From Corydoras sp. C115 (Eukaryota > Chordata > Actinopteri > Siluriformes > Callichthyidae): 64,000 nucleotides of DNA. The stretch covers positions 868,501 to 932,500 of the forward strand of contig JAFMOC010000045.1 in the NCBI GenBank assembly GCA_019802505.1, in the 5' to 3' direction. The translations under genes were made by a program, and so were the position numbers. The notes beneath the pieces are model-generated. The model was not told the origin of the DNA, made no database searches, and worked only from the letters and a program-made list of their open reading frames with translations. Below are positions 7,826-18,303 of the stretch, piece after piece; the first letter of the stretch is position 1; each line of letters opens with the position of its first letter.

Positions 7826-10800
7826 TGTTAAGGTTGCACCATGGGTTTTTTCTTCTTCTCTACTGCTGTTTATTTGTTGACTTCTTGCATGTTCTTTATT
7901 CTCTGCTTCCTTTTCAATCTTATAGTATGGAAGTTTTGAAAATAGGAACATTAAATATTAACGGCGGTAGAGATAGAATTAAAAGAGCAAAATTGACTGT
8001 TATTATAGAACAAAAGAATTTAGACATAATCTTTCTACAAGAAACACACAGCGACGTAGCAAATGAAATAGAAATGAAAATGTGGTGGGAGGGAGTTTCT
8101 TTTTTAAGTCATGGTTCAAATGTTAGTGCAGGGGTAGCCATTCTTTTTTCTAAGAGAATGATGTCCAGCAATGTCCAAACCATAGAAGTTGAACCTGGTA
8201 GAATCTTAATAGTAAAAGCAGAAATAAGAGGATCTGTTTTTTTATTTATAAATGTTTATGCCCCAAATAGTGGCACAGAGCGGATTCGCCTCTGGTACAA
8301 ATTAAAGGATTTAATACAGAGCTATGAGAGTGAAGATGCTGTTGTTATAATGGGTGGAGACTGGAACTGCACCCCAAATTTTATACAGGATAGAAACGCT
8401 GAGGAACCGCATCCACAGTCTGCCCTAGTACTAGAACAGGTTGCCAAACAGTGTGGGCTAGTGGACATATGGAGGGAGAAGAACAAAAATATAAAACAAT
8501 ATACATGGGTTAAAATTATTGATAATAAAATGAGTGCTGCCAGACTAGATCGTTTTTACATCAAAAGAAATAATAGAAATCAAGCCTCAAAATGCACTAT
8601 TCATCCCAGTGTGTTCTCTGATCACCATTCGGTTATTTTAGATTTCATTTTAACACAGAAAAAAGTACCCTGCTCCTATTGGAGGTTTAACACTAAACTT
8701 CTACAAGATGAAATTTTTTGTTCAAACTTTGCTTTTCTTTGGGAAGTATGGAAAACAAAAAAGAATGAGTTTGATGACATGAATTCTTGGTGGGAGGCAG
8801 GAAAAACTCAAATAAAAGTATTTTGTGAAGAGTATACAAAACATTCAAAAGCTACCCTAAATTGTATTATAAAAAACCTGGAGAGGGACTTACTATCTTT
8901 AGAAAAAGAACTAATAAATAAATCAAATAATAACACCAGGAAAAAATTAGAAAAAGAAAGAAATGTTTTAAGCTCTTTTTTACAAGAACGAGCAAAGGGA
9001 GCTTTAATCAAAGGAAGGATAACCACCATTAAAGACATGGACGCTCCAAGCTCTTTCTTTTTCAATTTGGAAAGAAAAGAACGAAAGCAAAGCCCCATGC
9101 TATATCTAAAACGCTCTGATGGAAGTACTGCAACGGATCCAGGAGAGATGAGAAGCATCGCTAAAAACTTTTACACTGAACTCTACAGTGCCACTCCATG
9201 CGATCCATACTGCACAGAGGAACTACATGCCAGGCTATCGAGCCTAAACGATTCCCAAAGGGAAGCTCTGGAGGCGGAGCTACTTTTAAATGAACTGAAC
9301 AGAGCCGTTGCCGAGCTTTCTTCCGGCAGAGCTCCAGGTATCGATGGCATTCCCGCAGACTTTTATAAACATTTCTGGAATCTTCTGGCGGAGGATCTGA
9401 TGGAAGTTTTTAAATGTTCACTGGCTAAAGGACGACTACCAACAAGTTGCACCAGAGCAGTTTTATCTCTACTCCCGAAGAAAGGGGACTTGGGACTTTT
9501 AAAAAACTGGAGACCCGTGTCCCTTTTATGCACAGATTATAAGATTTTATCAAAATGCCTTTCCAACAGACTAAAGGATTATCTATGCACACTGGTCAAT
9601 GAAGATCAAACGTACTGTGTACCTGAACGCACGATTATGGACAATTTGTTTTTAGTGCGAGATGTGATTGATTTTTGTGTTTTAAATCCCTGTGATTTGG
9701 GTCTTTTATCCATAGACCAAGAGAAAGCGTTTGACAGGGTTGATCATTTTTATTTATTTAAAACACTTGAGCGTTTCGGTTTGGGGGAAAGGTTTTTATC
9801 ATGGATTAAACTTTTATATTTTAATGCAACAGTAATGTTAAAGGTGGGTGGAGGTCTAAGCAGCCCAATAAGCATGCAGAGAGGAATCAGACAGGGGTGT
9901 CCATTGTCTGGGCAACTATACAGTTTGGCCATAGAACCACTCCTCTGTAAATTAAGAGCCGAACTACATGGGTTGTCGTTTGAGGGCTTAGCAAAAAATA
10001 TAGTCCTGTCTGCATATGCTGATGACATAACTGTTTTTATAAAAACAGATGATGAAATTCAAAGGCTATCGCAGAGCCTAGCGATTTATGAGAAAGCCTC
10101 ATCAGCACGAGTGAATTGGGGTAAGAGTGAGAGCCTCCTAGTCGGTCAATGGCAAAACACAAAAATACCCTCTCTTCCAGCGAACCTGGAATGGAACAGA
10201 ACTGGATTAAAATATCTGGGGGTATTCCTGGGATCCCCAGAGTATCAATCCAAAAACTGGGAAGGCATGCTGGAGAAAGTGGGTAGTGCACTGGCTAAGT
10301 GGAGATGGGTCCTGCCTCAACTGTCGTACAGAGGAAGAGTGTTGGTGGTAAACAACTTAATCGCGTCCAAGCTATGGCACAAGATAACTGTCCTAGAGCC
10401 ACCTGCAACTCTTCTTACAAACATACAGAGGATAATGGTTGATTTTTTTTGGTCGGGACAGCACTGGACTCGAGCTTCAGTTCTCTATCTGCCAGTAAAG
10501 GAAGGGGGTCAAGGGCTCATAGACCTGAACTGTAGAGTGAAGACATTCAGGCTACAATCAGCTCAAAGACTACTGTACGGTAAGGGACTGGCATGGATGA
10601 GCACTGCTTGTGCCCTTTTAAAGAGAGTGGAGAAGCTGGGCTATGGGAAATCACTTTTTGTTTTAAATTTAAAGCAGATGAACACATCTGGAACAACAAT
10701 TTTTTATCAGTCTGTTCTAAAAGCCTGGAACTCCATTTTAACTTTTAAGAGAAACGAAAGAGAAAAAGAGTTTTTAGAAGATGAACCACTGTTTTTTAAC

Positions 10801-11796
10801 CCCTTGATCCGTTCAATTCCTTTACATTCCAGAAGTGTTCGACAACAATTCTGCATTGCAGGTTTAACCAATATGAAGGTTTTAAAGATTGGTACAGACT
10901 GGAAGACTGCTGAAACGCTCAGATCTGAAACCAAAATACGATCTCTACGGCTGCTGCAGAAGATACTAGAAGATATAAAATCGTCTTTACCCGATTCTCC
11001 CAAAGAGACAACGGGGAAAAAATTGGAAGAACACTGTCTCTTCCCCTCACTTTGGGTCTGTACTGCAACGGGAGACTATCAGGAGGAAGAGGCATCACTA
11101 CTAAAGCTTACAACACCACAGCTGGTCACCTTTCATGATAGCTCAAAAAAGGCCCTGTACCTAGCCTGCGTTAAAGCATCTCACATGTCTTCTCTCCGTG
11201 GGCTGAAGGAGTCGAAGTGGCCGAGCTTTCAATCTTTGGGTTTTTCTCCACAAGGCTGCTGGGAGTCGCTGTATAAACCACCTATCGAGAAGCGCACAGC
11301 AGACCTGCAATGGAGGATCATACATGGAGCCATAGCAACTAGGAAACATCTGGCCCACTTTGATCCCACTGTAAAGCCTGAATGTCTGTTCTGTGGACTG
11401 GAGGAAACTTTACACCATCTCTTCCTAAGTTGTATAAGACTCCAAGAAGTCTTTGCATTGTTAAAAACTTGGCTCTCGGCTTTTGGATATATATGGACAG
11501 ATAGCTTTTATGTTTTTGGGCCAAAATACTCGACAGCTAAAAAAAACCAAAGCAGCCTGATTAACTTTTTACTTGGTCAAACAAAACTGGCCATTTGGTT
11601 AACCAGAAGGAATCGAGCTCAGGGGAGTGGTTCTATTGATCCAAGGGAAGTAATGAGTGCTCTGGTCAAAGCGAGACTTCGAGTAGAATTTGCATTCTAT
11701 AAGATGCTGCATAAGTTGCATGAGTTTAATCAGAGATGGGGTCAGGATGGAGTCCTGTGTGACACTGAGCAAGGCTTTTTACAGCTTCATTTTTAA
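7825..11796 (+). CDS. LINE ORF2, endonuclease/reverse transcriptase (1323 aa)
   Basis: Enzyme for target-primed reverse transcription. The AP-type endonuclease (about 35-270) shows all the usual motifs: LNINGG, FLQETH (catalytic Glu about 73), NVYAPN, GGDWN, ARLDRFY and SDHHSV. The RT domain (about 480-770) shows SGRAPGIDGIP, LLPKKGD...NWRPVSLL, IDQEKAFDRVDH (Asp 637), GIRQGCPLSGQLY and AYADD (Tyr 731, with the catalytic Asp pair after it). Near the C-terminus a zinc motif reads CLFCGLEETLHHLFLSC from residue 1187 (CX2CX7HX4C), as in L1-group ORF2s. No frameshift or stop was seen. The first 34 residues are very hydrophobic (HHGFFLLLYCCLFVDFLHVL) and not part of the family core, which starts at Met35 (nt 7927). 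Initiation could be at 7825 by stop-start coupling, or at 7927. No RNase H domain was recognised. Confidence 0.92.
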   Translation: MLRLHHGFFLLLYCCLFVDFLHVLYSLLPFQSYSMEVLKIGTLNINGGRDRIKRAKLTVIIEQKNLDIIFLQETHSDVANEIEMKMWWEGVSFLSHGSNVSAGVAILFSKRMMSSNVQTIEVEPGRILIVKAEIRGSVFLFINVYAPNSGTERIRLWYKLKDLIQSYESEDAVVIMGGDWNCTPNFIQDRNAEEPHPQSALVLEQVAKQCGLVDIWREKNKNIKQYTWVKIIDNKMSAARLDRFYIKRNNRNQASKCTIHPSVFSDHHSVILDFILTQKKVPCSYWRFNTKLLQDEIFCSNFAFLWEVWKTKKNEFDDMNSWWEAGKTQIKVFCEEYTKHSKATLNCIIKNLERDLLSLEKELINKSNNNTRKKLEKERNVLSSFLQERAKGALIKGRITTIKDMDAPSSFFFNLERKERKQSPMLYLKRSDGSTATDPGEMRSIAKNFYTELYSATPCDPYCTEELHARLSSLNDSQREALEAELLLNELNRAVAELSSGRAPGIDGIPADFYKHFWNLLAEDLMEVFKCSLAKGRLPTSCTRAVLSLLPKKGDLGLLKNWRPVSLLCTDYKILSKCLSNRLKDYLCTLVNEDQTYCVPERTIMDNLFLVRDVIDFCVLNPCDLGLLSIDQEKAFDRVDHFYLFKTLERFGLGERFLSWIKLLYFNATVMLKVGGGLSSPISMQRGIRQGCPLSGQLYSLAIEPLLCKLRAELHGLSFEGLAKNIVLSAYADDITVFIKTDDEIQRLSQSLAIYEKASSARVNWGKSESLLVGQWQNTKIPSLPANLEWNRTGLKYLGVFLGSPEYQSKNWEGMLEKVGSALAKWRWVLPQLSYRGRVLVVNNLIASKLWHKITVLEPPATLLTNIQRIMVDFFWSGQHWTRASVLYLPVKEGGQGLIDLNCRVKTFRLQSAQRLLYGKGLAWMSTACALLKRVEKLGYGKSLFVLNLKQMNTSGTTIFYQSVLKAWNSILTFKRNEREKEFLEDEPLFFNPLIRSIPLHSRSVRQQFCIAGLTNMKVLKIGTDWKTAETLRSETKIRSLRLLQKILEDIKSSLPDSPKETTGKKLEEHCLFPSLWVCTATGDYQEEEASLLKLTTPQLVTFHDSSKKALYLACVKASHMSSLRGLKESKWPSFQSLGFSPQGCWESLYKPPIEKRTADLQWRIIHGAIATRKHLAHFDPTVKPECLFCGLEETLHHLFLSCIRLQEVFALLKTWLSAFGYIWTDSFYVFGPKYSTAKKNQSSLINFLLGQTKLAIWLTRRNRAQGSGSIDPREVMSALVKARLRVEFAFYKMLHKLHEFNQRWGQDGVLCDTEQGFLQLHF

Positions 11797-11903
11797 CTTT
11801 TTAAATATGCTTTTTTAATTTAGAGGTGGAATCATAAGATTAAATTGTAGTAGTAGTAAGATTTGTGTATGTATGTTGTGTGTGTATATAATTTAATTAT
11901 TTG

Positions 11904-11958
<55 letters not shown>

Positions 11959-12020
11959 CTTTTTCTGCTTTTTAAAAATATTTAATTACTTTTTTTGTTA
12001 ATAAATGTACTTTAAAGTCA

Positions 12021-12023
<3 letters not shown>
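11797..12023 (+). other. LINE 3' UTR and A tract
   Basis: About 110 bp of AT-rich sequence after the ORF2 stop, a run of 46-47 A (11908-11954), then about 70 bp of AT-rich DNA ending AAAGTCAAAG at the TC tract. No hairpin recognition site was evident by eye. Confidence 0.6.

Positions 12024-12062
<39 letters not shown>
12024..12062. repeat. (TC)n microsatellite at LINE 3' flank
   Basis: About 19 uninterrupted TC units. The LINE 5' flank at about 6195-6206 is also a short CT tract, consistent with insertion into a TC microsatellite. Confidence 0.95.
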
Positions 12063-12065
<3 letters not shown>

Positions 12066-12495
12066 TCTAATTTAATATGCTTTATGGACATGAGAACTAT
12101 ATACATTCGTATTGTCAAAGCATATTATATACAGATAAAATAACAGGAATAAATAAACAAATACAAGTTATGTTAATTAATTAATAAAGATTATATGTGT
12201 GTAAAAAAAATTAATAATAATAATAATAATCTCTCTCTCTCTCTCTGGTTCATAGTCCCTCGGTCTCTCGTGTCCCACTCTCTTTCCCCTCCTCCTGTGT
12301 GAATGCCTGTTTCCCTCCTCTCTCTCTCTCTCTCTCTCAATTTAATTTAATTTGCTTTATTAACAGGACAAATATATACATTCGTATTGTCAAAGCACAT
12401 TATATACAGATAAAATAACAGATATAAATAAACAAATACAAGTTATGTTAATTCATTAATAAACATTATATGTGTGTAAATAATTAATAATGATA

Positions 12496-12535
<40 letters not shown>

Positions 12536-12600
12536 TCATAGTCCCTCGGTGTCTCTGTCCCACTCTCTTTCCCCTCCTCCTGTGTGAATGCCTGCTTACC

Positions 12601-12660
<60 letters not shown>
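12063..12660. repeat. tandem duplication bounded by CT tracts
   Basis: Two direct copies, 12063-12338 and 12339-12660. Each has an AT-rich module (starting AATCTAATTTAATATGCTTT or AATTTAATTTAATTTGCTTT, with ATACATTCGTATTGTCAAAG inside), a CT tract, a spacer (GGTTCATAGTCCCTCGG...), and another CT tract. The copies differ mainly in CT length and a few bases. The module resembles the reversed 3' end of a fish retroelement that sits beside CT microsatellites in many genomes (inference from memory). Confidence 0.88.
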
Positions 12661-12663
<3 letters not shown>

Positions 12664-13345
12664 ACATGAGGCGGCACAAATCGCAGCATACAAATTCTAC
12701 ACACTGCACCTCTTTCCCCTCTTCGCCCCTCTGCACTCAGTTTAAATAGAATTTAACGGGAGAGGTTACCAGCAGACCAAACAAACGCACACCTCACCAT
12801 CAGCGATTTATTAAAAATGATTTCCATATGTGAATAAAATCCAGCAGGACACGTTTTATTTTGGACCGCTGTACGATTCCAACATCACGCGCAGACCCTG
12901 TTTTGTTACAGAGCCTCGCTTTATAAATTTGTCGTAAGGTTCGTCAAGGCAAGGTGTGAGAGAAGCGGCTGTCCTTCCCGTCTAACACCTTTGGGATGAA
13001 CTAGGGGGGCGACTGTGAGCCAGGTTCTCTCATCCATCAGAATGTAATGGCAAGCCTTTCCTGTGGAGTGGACGAGGTTTTAGTTGTACAGGGAGAACAA
13101 ACATAAAAACAAACGTTCTCAATGCCGGTCTTTTAATTATTTTATTCATATAGTGCTTGTATCATCCATCCGTCTCTCCATTATCAAACCCTGAGCCCCT
13201 TTGTCAGAGAGGGACAGGGGGGTCTATTTATATATTCGCAATTATGCTGTTTTGCCCCAAACACCCCCCTGCACCTCTGTCTCATGGGGGAGTGGAGTCT
13301 TTTGATTATTGGTTTCACAATGAACCTGGAATTTTTTATCTTTAC
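12661..13345. other. non-coding, nothing recognised
   Basis: Mixed-composition intronic-type DNA with no exon or repeat identified. Confidence 0.5.
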
Positions 13346-13715
13346 TGGTTCTGATCAGGCGGCACAGTGGCTTAGTTGTTTAGCATGTTCGCCTCTCAGC
13401 ACTAGGGATTCCCGGTTCGAATCCCCATCTGGGTGGAGTTTCCGTGTTCTCCCCGTGTCCGTGTGGGTTTTCTCTGGGTTCTCCGGTTTCCTCCCACAGT
13501 CCGAAAACATGGATCAAGTCAATTAAGTTCTCCAAATTGCCTCATATAGAGTGCGTCTGTGTGAGTGAGTGTGTGCCCAGCGATGGATTGGCGCCCTGTC
13601 CTGGGTGTATCTGCCCAGCGCCCGAAACATTCTCCCCTGGATGGGCATGGGGAACCCCCCCGCGACCCTAATAGAGGATAAAGTGGAAGATAATGAATGA
13701 ATGAATGGTTCTGAT
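13346..13715 (+). repeat. V-SINE copy, full length, with TSD (family reference)
   Basis: Reference copy. Element 13358-13705 lies between 10-base direct repeats TGGTTCTGAT (13346-13355 and 13706-13715). Parts: a tRNA-like head GGCGGCACAGTGGCTTAG with box A and GGTTCGAATCC box B; a core matching the conserved centre of V-SINEs (TGGGTGGAGTTTCC, TTCTCCCCGTGTCC, GGTTTCCTCCCACAGTCC); a family-specific part (ATCAAGTCAATTAAGTTC, GAGTGTGTGCCCAGCGATGG, GCCCGAAACATTCTCC); a C tract; GCGACCCTAATAGAGGATAA; and an ATGA-repeat tail. The head is a pol III promoter type. It is not a functional tRNA gene. Confidence 0.93.
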
Positions 13716-15384
13716 TATGGTGTGTGTGTATAACATGATGCCTCGATGCTGCTTTGTAACAGTTGGATCACCCACTGCTGCTCGTTCTCTACTTTAATAA
13801 GCAGTTGTCGGTGATGGTACTCTGTGCACACCGTGTTGGAAGCTCCAAAACAATACCTGCACACCTGCACCTGTCTGTGATTTACACTCGCATGCTTTCT
13901 CCCACATGCCGATTCCCTCAGCTGGGCACCGTGGGGTGTTGACATGTTAATGTTTACCTGCAGCTGCTTTTGTCTGAGCGAGCGAGAGACAGAGAGAGAG
14001 AGAGAGAGAGAGACGATGGGACGCGAAAGCGGAACAGAACGTGATGCAGCAGAACCCTCATCAGACCTGCATGCCTCCGTTAGCTTATTTACATCCCCTG
14101 ATTAATCTACAATATAATCACAGGAGAAGGCTCGAAATGGCTGCGTCGGCAAACTTTAAATAGAAGTGTTTAGTCTGTAACCGGCGTCGGAAATAAAACA
14201 TGAGTCAAAAGGTAGAAAAGAGAAATGAGGAAGAAGTTTAAAGATAGCTCACATCTGGAAGTTTAGACTCCTGCGGTGAGCGCTGAGCTGCTGCGAGAAT
14301 AAAAACGGGGTGTTCCAGAGACGGAAACTGTAAAAGAAAGAGAGAAGGGGGAAAAGACAGAGGGAGGCGAGACTAACCGACGGAAATTACACCCCGCGCT
14401 GCCACGTTTTAAAACGGTTAAAGACTTATTCCAAAAATGGCATTAAGGTGCTTTTAAAGGTATCAGCGCCCCGTGGAGAGTTTGGAGAAGCAGCGACTCT
14501 GCGAATAAGGACTCTTATAAAACGGTTTCAAACACACTATAATAAAAAAAACACAGGTTTGATTCTTAAATGTGTTTATTAAAAACTAAATTCTCATAAT
14601 CTGGTTTAATTCTGCGACGTAATCTAGTCCAGTTTTTAAAGTGAGCGTGGATCGCTGAGTAACAGGATTCCGGTTTCTCTAACAATCAAACTTCTCTAAC
14701 TACTGCCATCTAGTGGCCAAATTACAGAATACAGTTCACAAACGACAGCCATCACAGGTTTAGTGCACATCAGGAATCGACTCGCTGTTTATATTAATCT
14801 GTGTTTTATGATTTAAAATAATGTATTATATTTCGCGCATTGATACGAATGTGAAGCGCTCAGAGGTAATTGTCAATGATATCACGGGTGGACAGACGGC
14901 TCAGCCAATCGGATTTAAGGAGCAGAAGTACCCGTTTTATAATGGATATTAATATGTTACATTATTGGGTAAACATTAACTTAACAGAAAGTAAATTGCA
15001 GTATTTGGTATCTTGCGATGATGTAAGGTCTCAGTAAATTCAAGGTTGGAGTCGATATAAATAAATATTAATAAATCTAAGGCCGGCGCCCGAGGTCTAT
15101 AAATCTGAATCAATTAAAGAAGATTCGTGGGTCGATTGTAAGGCGAGTTTTGAGTTTAGTTCACGTGATAAACTTTCCATCGAGATCTCTCTGCCTGAAA
15201 AGCGTCCTCTCGCAGGATTTCGTTTCGTCGGCGGTATGGATGGGTTCTCTGCTCAGACACATGCACTTCAAGGTTTCTAGAACTTTCTTCTTTTAGATTT
15301 CCTGCCGTCTCAGATCAGAGACTCAGCTTATGGGTTTGAAATTTCGCTCTTTGTATTAAGAGCTGACTGAAGCCAGAAAGGAGG
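13716..15384. other. non-coding; (GA)n at 13988-14013
   Basis: A GA microsatellite of about 12 units at 13988-14013. The rest is anonymous DNA. Confidence 0.5.
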
Positions 15385-15505
15385 GGTCGGCACGGTGGCT
15401 CAGCGGTTAGCACGTCCCAGGTTCTGATCCCGAACTGGGTGGAGTTTGCATGTTCTCCCCGTGTCCTCGTGGGTCTGTGTTCTTCCTTCCACACTCTGAC
15501 ACCAT
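15385..15505 (+). repeat. V-SINE head and core, 3'-truncated, diverged
   Basis: GGTCGGCACGGTGGCTCAGC with a shortened anticodon-side region, then GGGTGGAGTTTGCATGTTCT and a decayed core. The family-specific 3' half is missing. Confidence 0.65.
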
Positions 15506-16540
15506 GAGTTTAAAGTAGATCGGCGGGGTGTGGGATGGTAATGAGCATTGTGAGGGGTGCACGGCCCAAATTGTTCGAATGTAACGTTCTACTTAATGCT
15601 ATTTTGGACGAAACGGGGCTGATTATGAACGTAACTTCTTTTAAAATAACCTGAAATTGGGTGTGCGGTGTTACAACTTCAGCGTTTATCCTTTTGTGTT
15701 CTTGAAAACCGTTGCCGTGTAATTGAATAGTCATTAAGCAGAAACCATATGTTCAACATCACCTCAGTGTCAGCAGTTTCGGTTAAAGAACAGCTCATGT
15801 CTGAGGACCAAAGCGGCTTGCTTCCCCTTCAGTCCACATCAGAGCAGGTACAGATCAGATCCCTACGTCACGGCAGCCATCGCTGCAACGACGGCGCCGA
15901 AAGAAAGAGAAAAATGTCTGGTCCAGCGATGAGGGCTGAGAGCAGGACTTGAGCGGGCCCTCGTCCTTCAGCGACGGGAAAGCCATTCAGAACTGGGGGG
16001 GGTGGCGGGGGTTTGTTCAGCATGACAAAGCCCAGCAGATTTCCCTCTCTTTTCCCCTTTTTCTTTCCCCTTAGTACTCTATAAGGCGCCTTCAGAGCTC
16101 GCACAATGCAAATCAGCCTGGGTCCACATTCACGGAGTGATTAATATGCATAGACCGCCCAGCCTTATCAAATGACAAGCAGAGGAAAACACAGCCGAAC
16201 TGGAAGGTTCTGTTCTGCTCGATGAAACACAATGTTTACATAGCAAATTGAAATGATTCCTAATGTATAATGTTCACAGATGTGTTTGGAATATTAAAAA
16301 CGGGGGGGATACGCTTTTGGGACCTGGTGCGCACTGGTTTAATTAGATGCTTGCGTACGGTTCTAAGGTTTAAAACAACCGTGTCATTGTTGTCATCGTT
16401 CTTTCACGATTGTGTCTGTAAATGGCACTCGCGTTAATGGCCCTCTGTGATTTCTATAGAACACTGACGTCGTGCGTCGTTCTGTAGTTCTCTTTATGAA
16501 CAGATAAAGGGATGAACTGATAAAGGAATGTGCTTTGCTT
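15506..16540. other. non-coding; SINE 3' remnant at 15983-16025
   Basis: The only repeat noticed is a minus-strand SINE 3' remnant with the variant end GCCATTCAGAACTGGGGG shared with 18304. The rest is anonymous, AT-rich toward 16130-16300. Confidence 0.45.
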
Positions 16541-16725
16541 ACTGTACTTGCACACAGAGGAATGTGTCCCCCACATTTAACCCATTGAGCACACGTGCCC
16601 GGCACCCGGCAGCATTTGGGGTTAGGTTCCTCGTCCGAGGGCACTTCAGCCCGAGTGCTTGGTGCTGAGAATCGAACGGAGGACCTTCAGCCGCATCCTT
16701 AACCTCAAACCTACAACAAAGCTGC
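16541..16725 (-). repeat. old dispersed fish repeat
   Basis: Contains complements of a GGTTCGATTCTCAGC-type box and GTGCCCTCGGACGAGGAACC, recognisable as the common fish repeat with a GAGCAAGGCACC-like block. Diverged; family not certain. Confidence 0.4.
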
Positions 16726-17804
16726 ATGCAGCAGTTTGAGCATCGTGACTCTTTAAAGACCTCGTAATTCAGCGTATCGGTGATGTGCACTCAAAGTCTG
16801 AGGAATTGGTTACAAAGCCATGTGGACAGTGGACACCGGGTTTTACATCACTGTCCAACACTCAGGGTTTTGGTTTAAAAACCCCGTTTCGGCAAAATTG
16901 CTGCAATTTTTCATCTGAAGTCTTTATTTTTTTTAAAGAGCCCCACATCATCGCTCGTGAAAGGCTGCGATTTCTAGCCTTTATCACAAGAAAAGGTCAT
17001 AAAATGTATCAGACAAGCTCTCAGCAAAACCGTGTGCTGATGGTTGTCCGTGTCCAAAGCAACGGCCACAATTTGGCTGAGTTATAACCGGGACACGGCA
17101 CACGGCCCAGGGGTCAGATACGGCCTTCCACTAAACTCCATCCATCTGAGCATTACGGGGTCCGATATTCCTCACACTGAATGGCTTTTCACCTCGATGC
17201 TTCAGGGTGTCGACTCGAAGGCAATGCGACAGATTGCTGCCGGTATTTTTTTTTTTTCCCCCCGTTTTCTTTTACAATCGCTAACAAGCCTCTTTCAATT
17301 GCTGGTTTGCTTTCGGCCGAGCCTTTTTTTTCCTCATGCTACGGCAGCACTCACCGCAGACAAAGCCACAATTTACATTTTCTCGCACAATATGCTGGCA
17401 GTAAACAGATTTCAGAAAGTCTTCAATTTATTCCTCCCTCAGATTTAACCAGCAGAAATGTGGCGGGCTACGTTCTCAAGTTTGAATAAGAAAATTGCAA
17501 GGTCTAAAATATTATTGAGAGCTGAAAACGCAGCCCTGAAATGATAATAGTCTCCGAAACATAAAGGTAATGGGCACAATATATGTTCTCGCCCAAACTG
17601 GTGTTTTATAGGTGTGTGTGTGAAAACTGCACTCAGAAATAAGTGTTTTGGCAAAACAGGCCTGACTTCATACTGCAGACCGGGATATGTTAACCCTGCT
17701 GCCTAAAGATCAGTTTTCTGAAATAGCTGGGATAGGATTCAAGGAGACTTTATTGTCATTTACATACCATGTGGTACATTTCATGTACCCTAAGTGGTGG
17801 AATT
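16726..17804. other. non-coding, nothing recognised
   Basis: Anonymous DNA. Open frames here lack any domain and the stretch carries no splice context that stands out. Confidence 0.45.
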
Positions 17805-17843
17805 ATTCATTCATTATCTTCCGCTTTATCCTCTATTAGGGTC
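17805..17843 (-). repeat. V-SINE tail fragment
   Basis: 39 bp matching the tail end of a minus-strand V-SINE (complement of GGATAAAGCGGAAGATAATG). It stops abruptly at GGGTC where the AAGTCAAG element begins. Confidence 0.8.
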
Positions 17844-18303
17844 AAGTAAGTCAAGTAATTTATTTATATAGCGCTTTTTACAACAGTACATTGTCACAAA
17901 GCAGCTTTACAGAATGAAAAGCCTTTAAACCCCCAAAGAGCAAGCCGAAGCGACAGTGGCAAGAAAAAACTCCCTTTTATGTTGTTATTTAAGGAAGAAA
18001 CCTTGGGAGGACCAAGACTCAATGGGGGACTCATCCTCCTTGAGCGGCCGGGCAGCAACAACAGTGTAGAACAGCCATGTCCAGATACTAAACAAATGGA
18101 AAAACTAACAACTAGAAAACTATATGTGAGTCCATTAGGGGGCGTCCTGCAGGACCGCCTTGTCAGGTTCCATACAGTATTCGTAAGCAGAGCCATGGAT
18201 CTCCAGGAAGCCGGGGGACACCTCAAAAGAAACAGACAAAGGAAGGGAGTTAGAGCTAATAATAAAGCACGGCATTTAATTAATAAGTAATTAATTGACA
18301 CAG
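17844..18303 (+). repeat. AAGTCAAG-type dispersed element, about 460 bp
   Basis: Starts AAGTAAGTCAAGTAATTTAT, then ATAGCGCTTTTTACAACAGT, CACAAAGCAGCTTTACAG, CAGTGGCAAGAAAAAACTCC and GGAAGAAACCTTGGGAGGAC. Three further copies occur in the window (24892, 32815, 34435), defining the family. It is common in fish genomes; transposon class unknown to me. No coding capacity. Confidence 0.85.

Larger units (their letters stand above)
6207..12023 (+). mobile_element. full-length Tx1-like (L1-group) non-LTR retrotransposon
   Basis: One element with a 5' UTR (6207-6436), ORF1, ORF2 overlapping by one base, a short AT-rich 3' UTR, and a 46-47 base A tract (11908-11954) followed by about 70 bases of AT-rich DNA. 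Both ORFs are uninterrupted, implying recent insertion. The clade is assigned from the endonuclease and RT motifs plus the CCHC-bearing ORF1, which fit Tx1-type LINEs; a phylogeny is needed to confirm. The 5' boundary is inferred from the CT tract at about 6195-6206 and the 3' boundary from the longer TC tract at 12024-12062. The A tract could itself be the true 3' end. Composition shifts from GC-rich (5' UTR, first third of ORF1) to AT-rich after about 6850. Confidence 0.85.

Noticed and set aside
8808..10291. Minus-strand ORFs of 84-116 codons under LINE ORF2
   Set aside because: Shadows of the real ORF2 frame.
13358..13425. Possible tRNA gene (A and B boxes)
   Set aside because: The boxes are the head of a SINE with many copies. 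It does not fold to a canonical tRNA by eye, and a SINE core follows.
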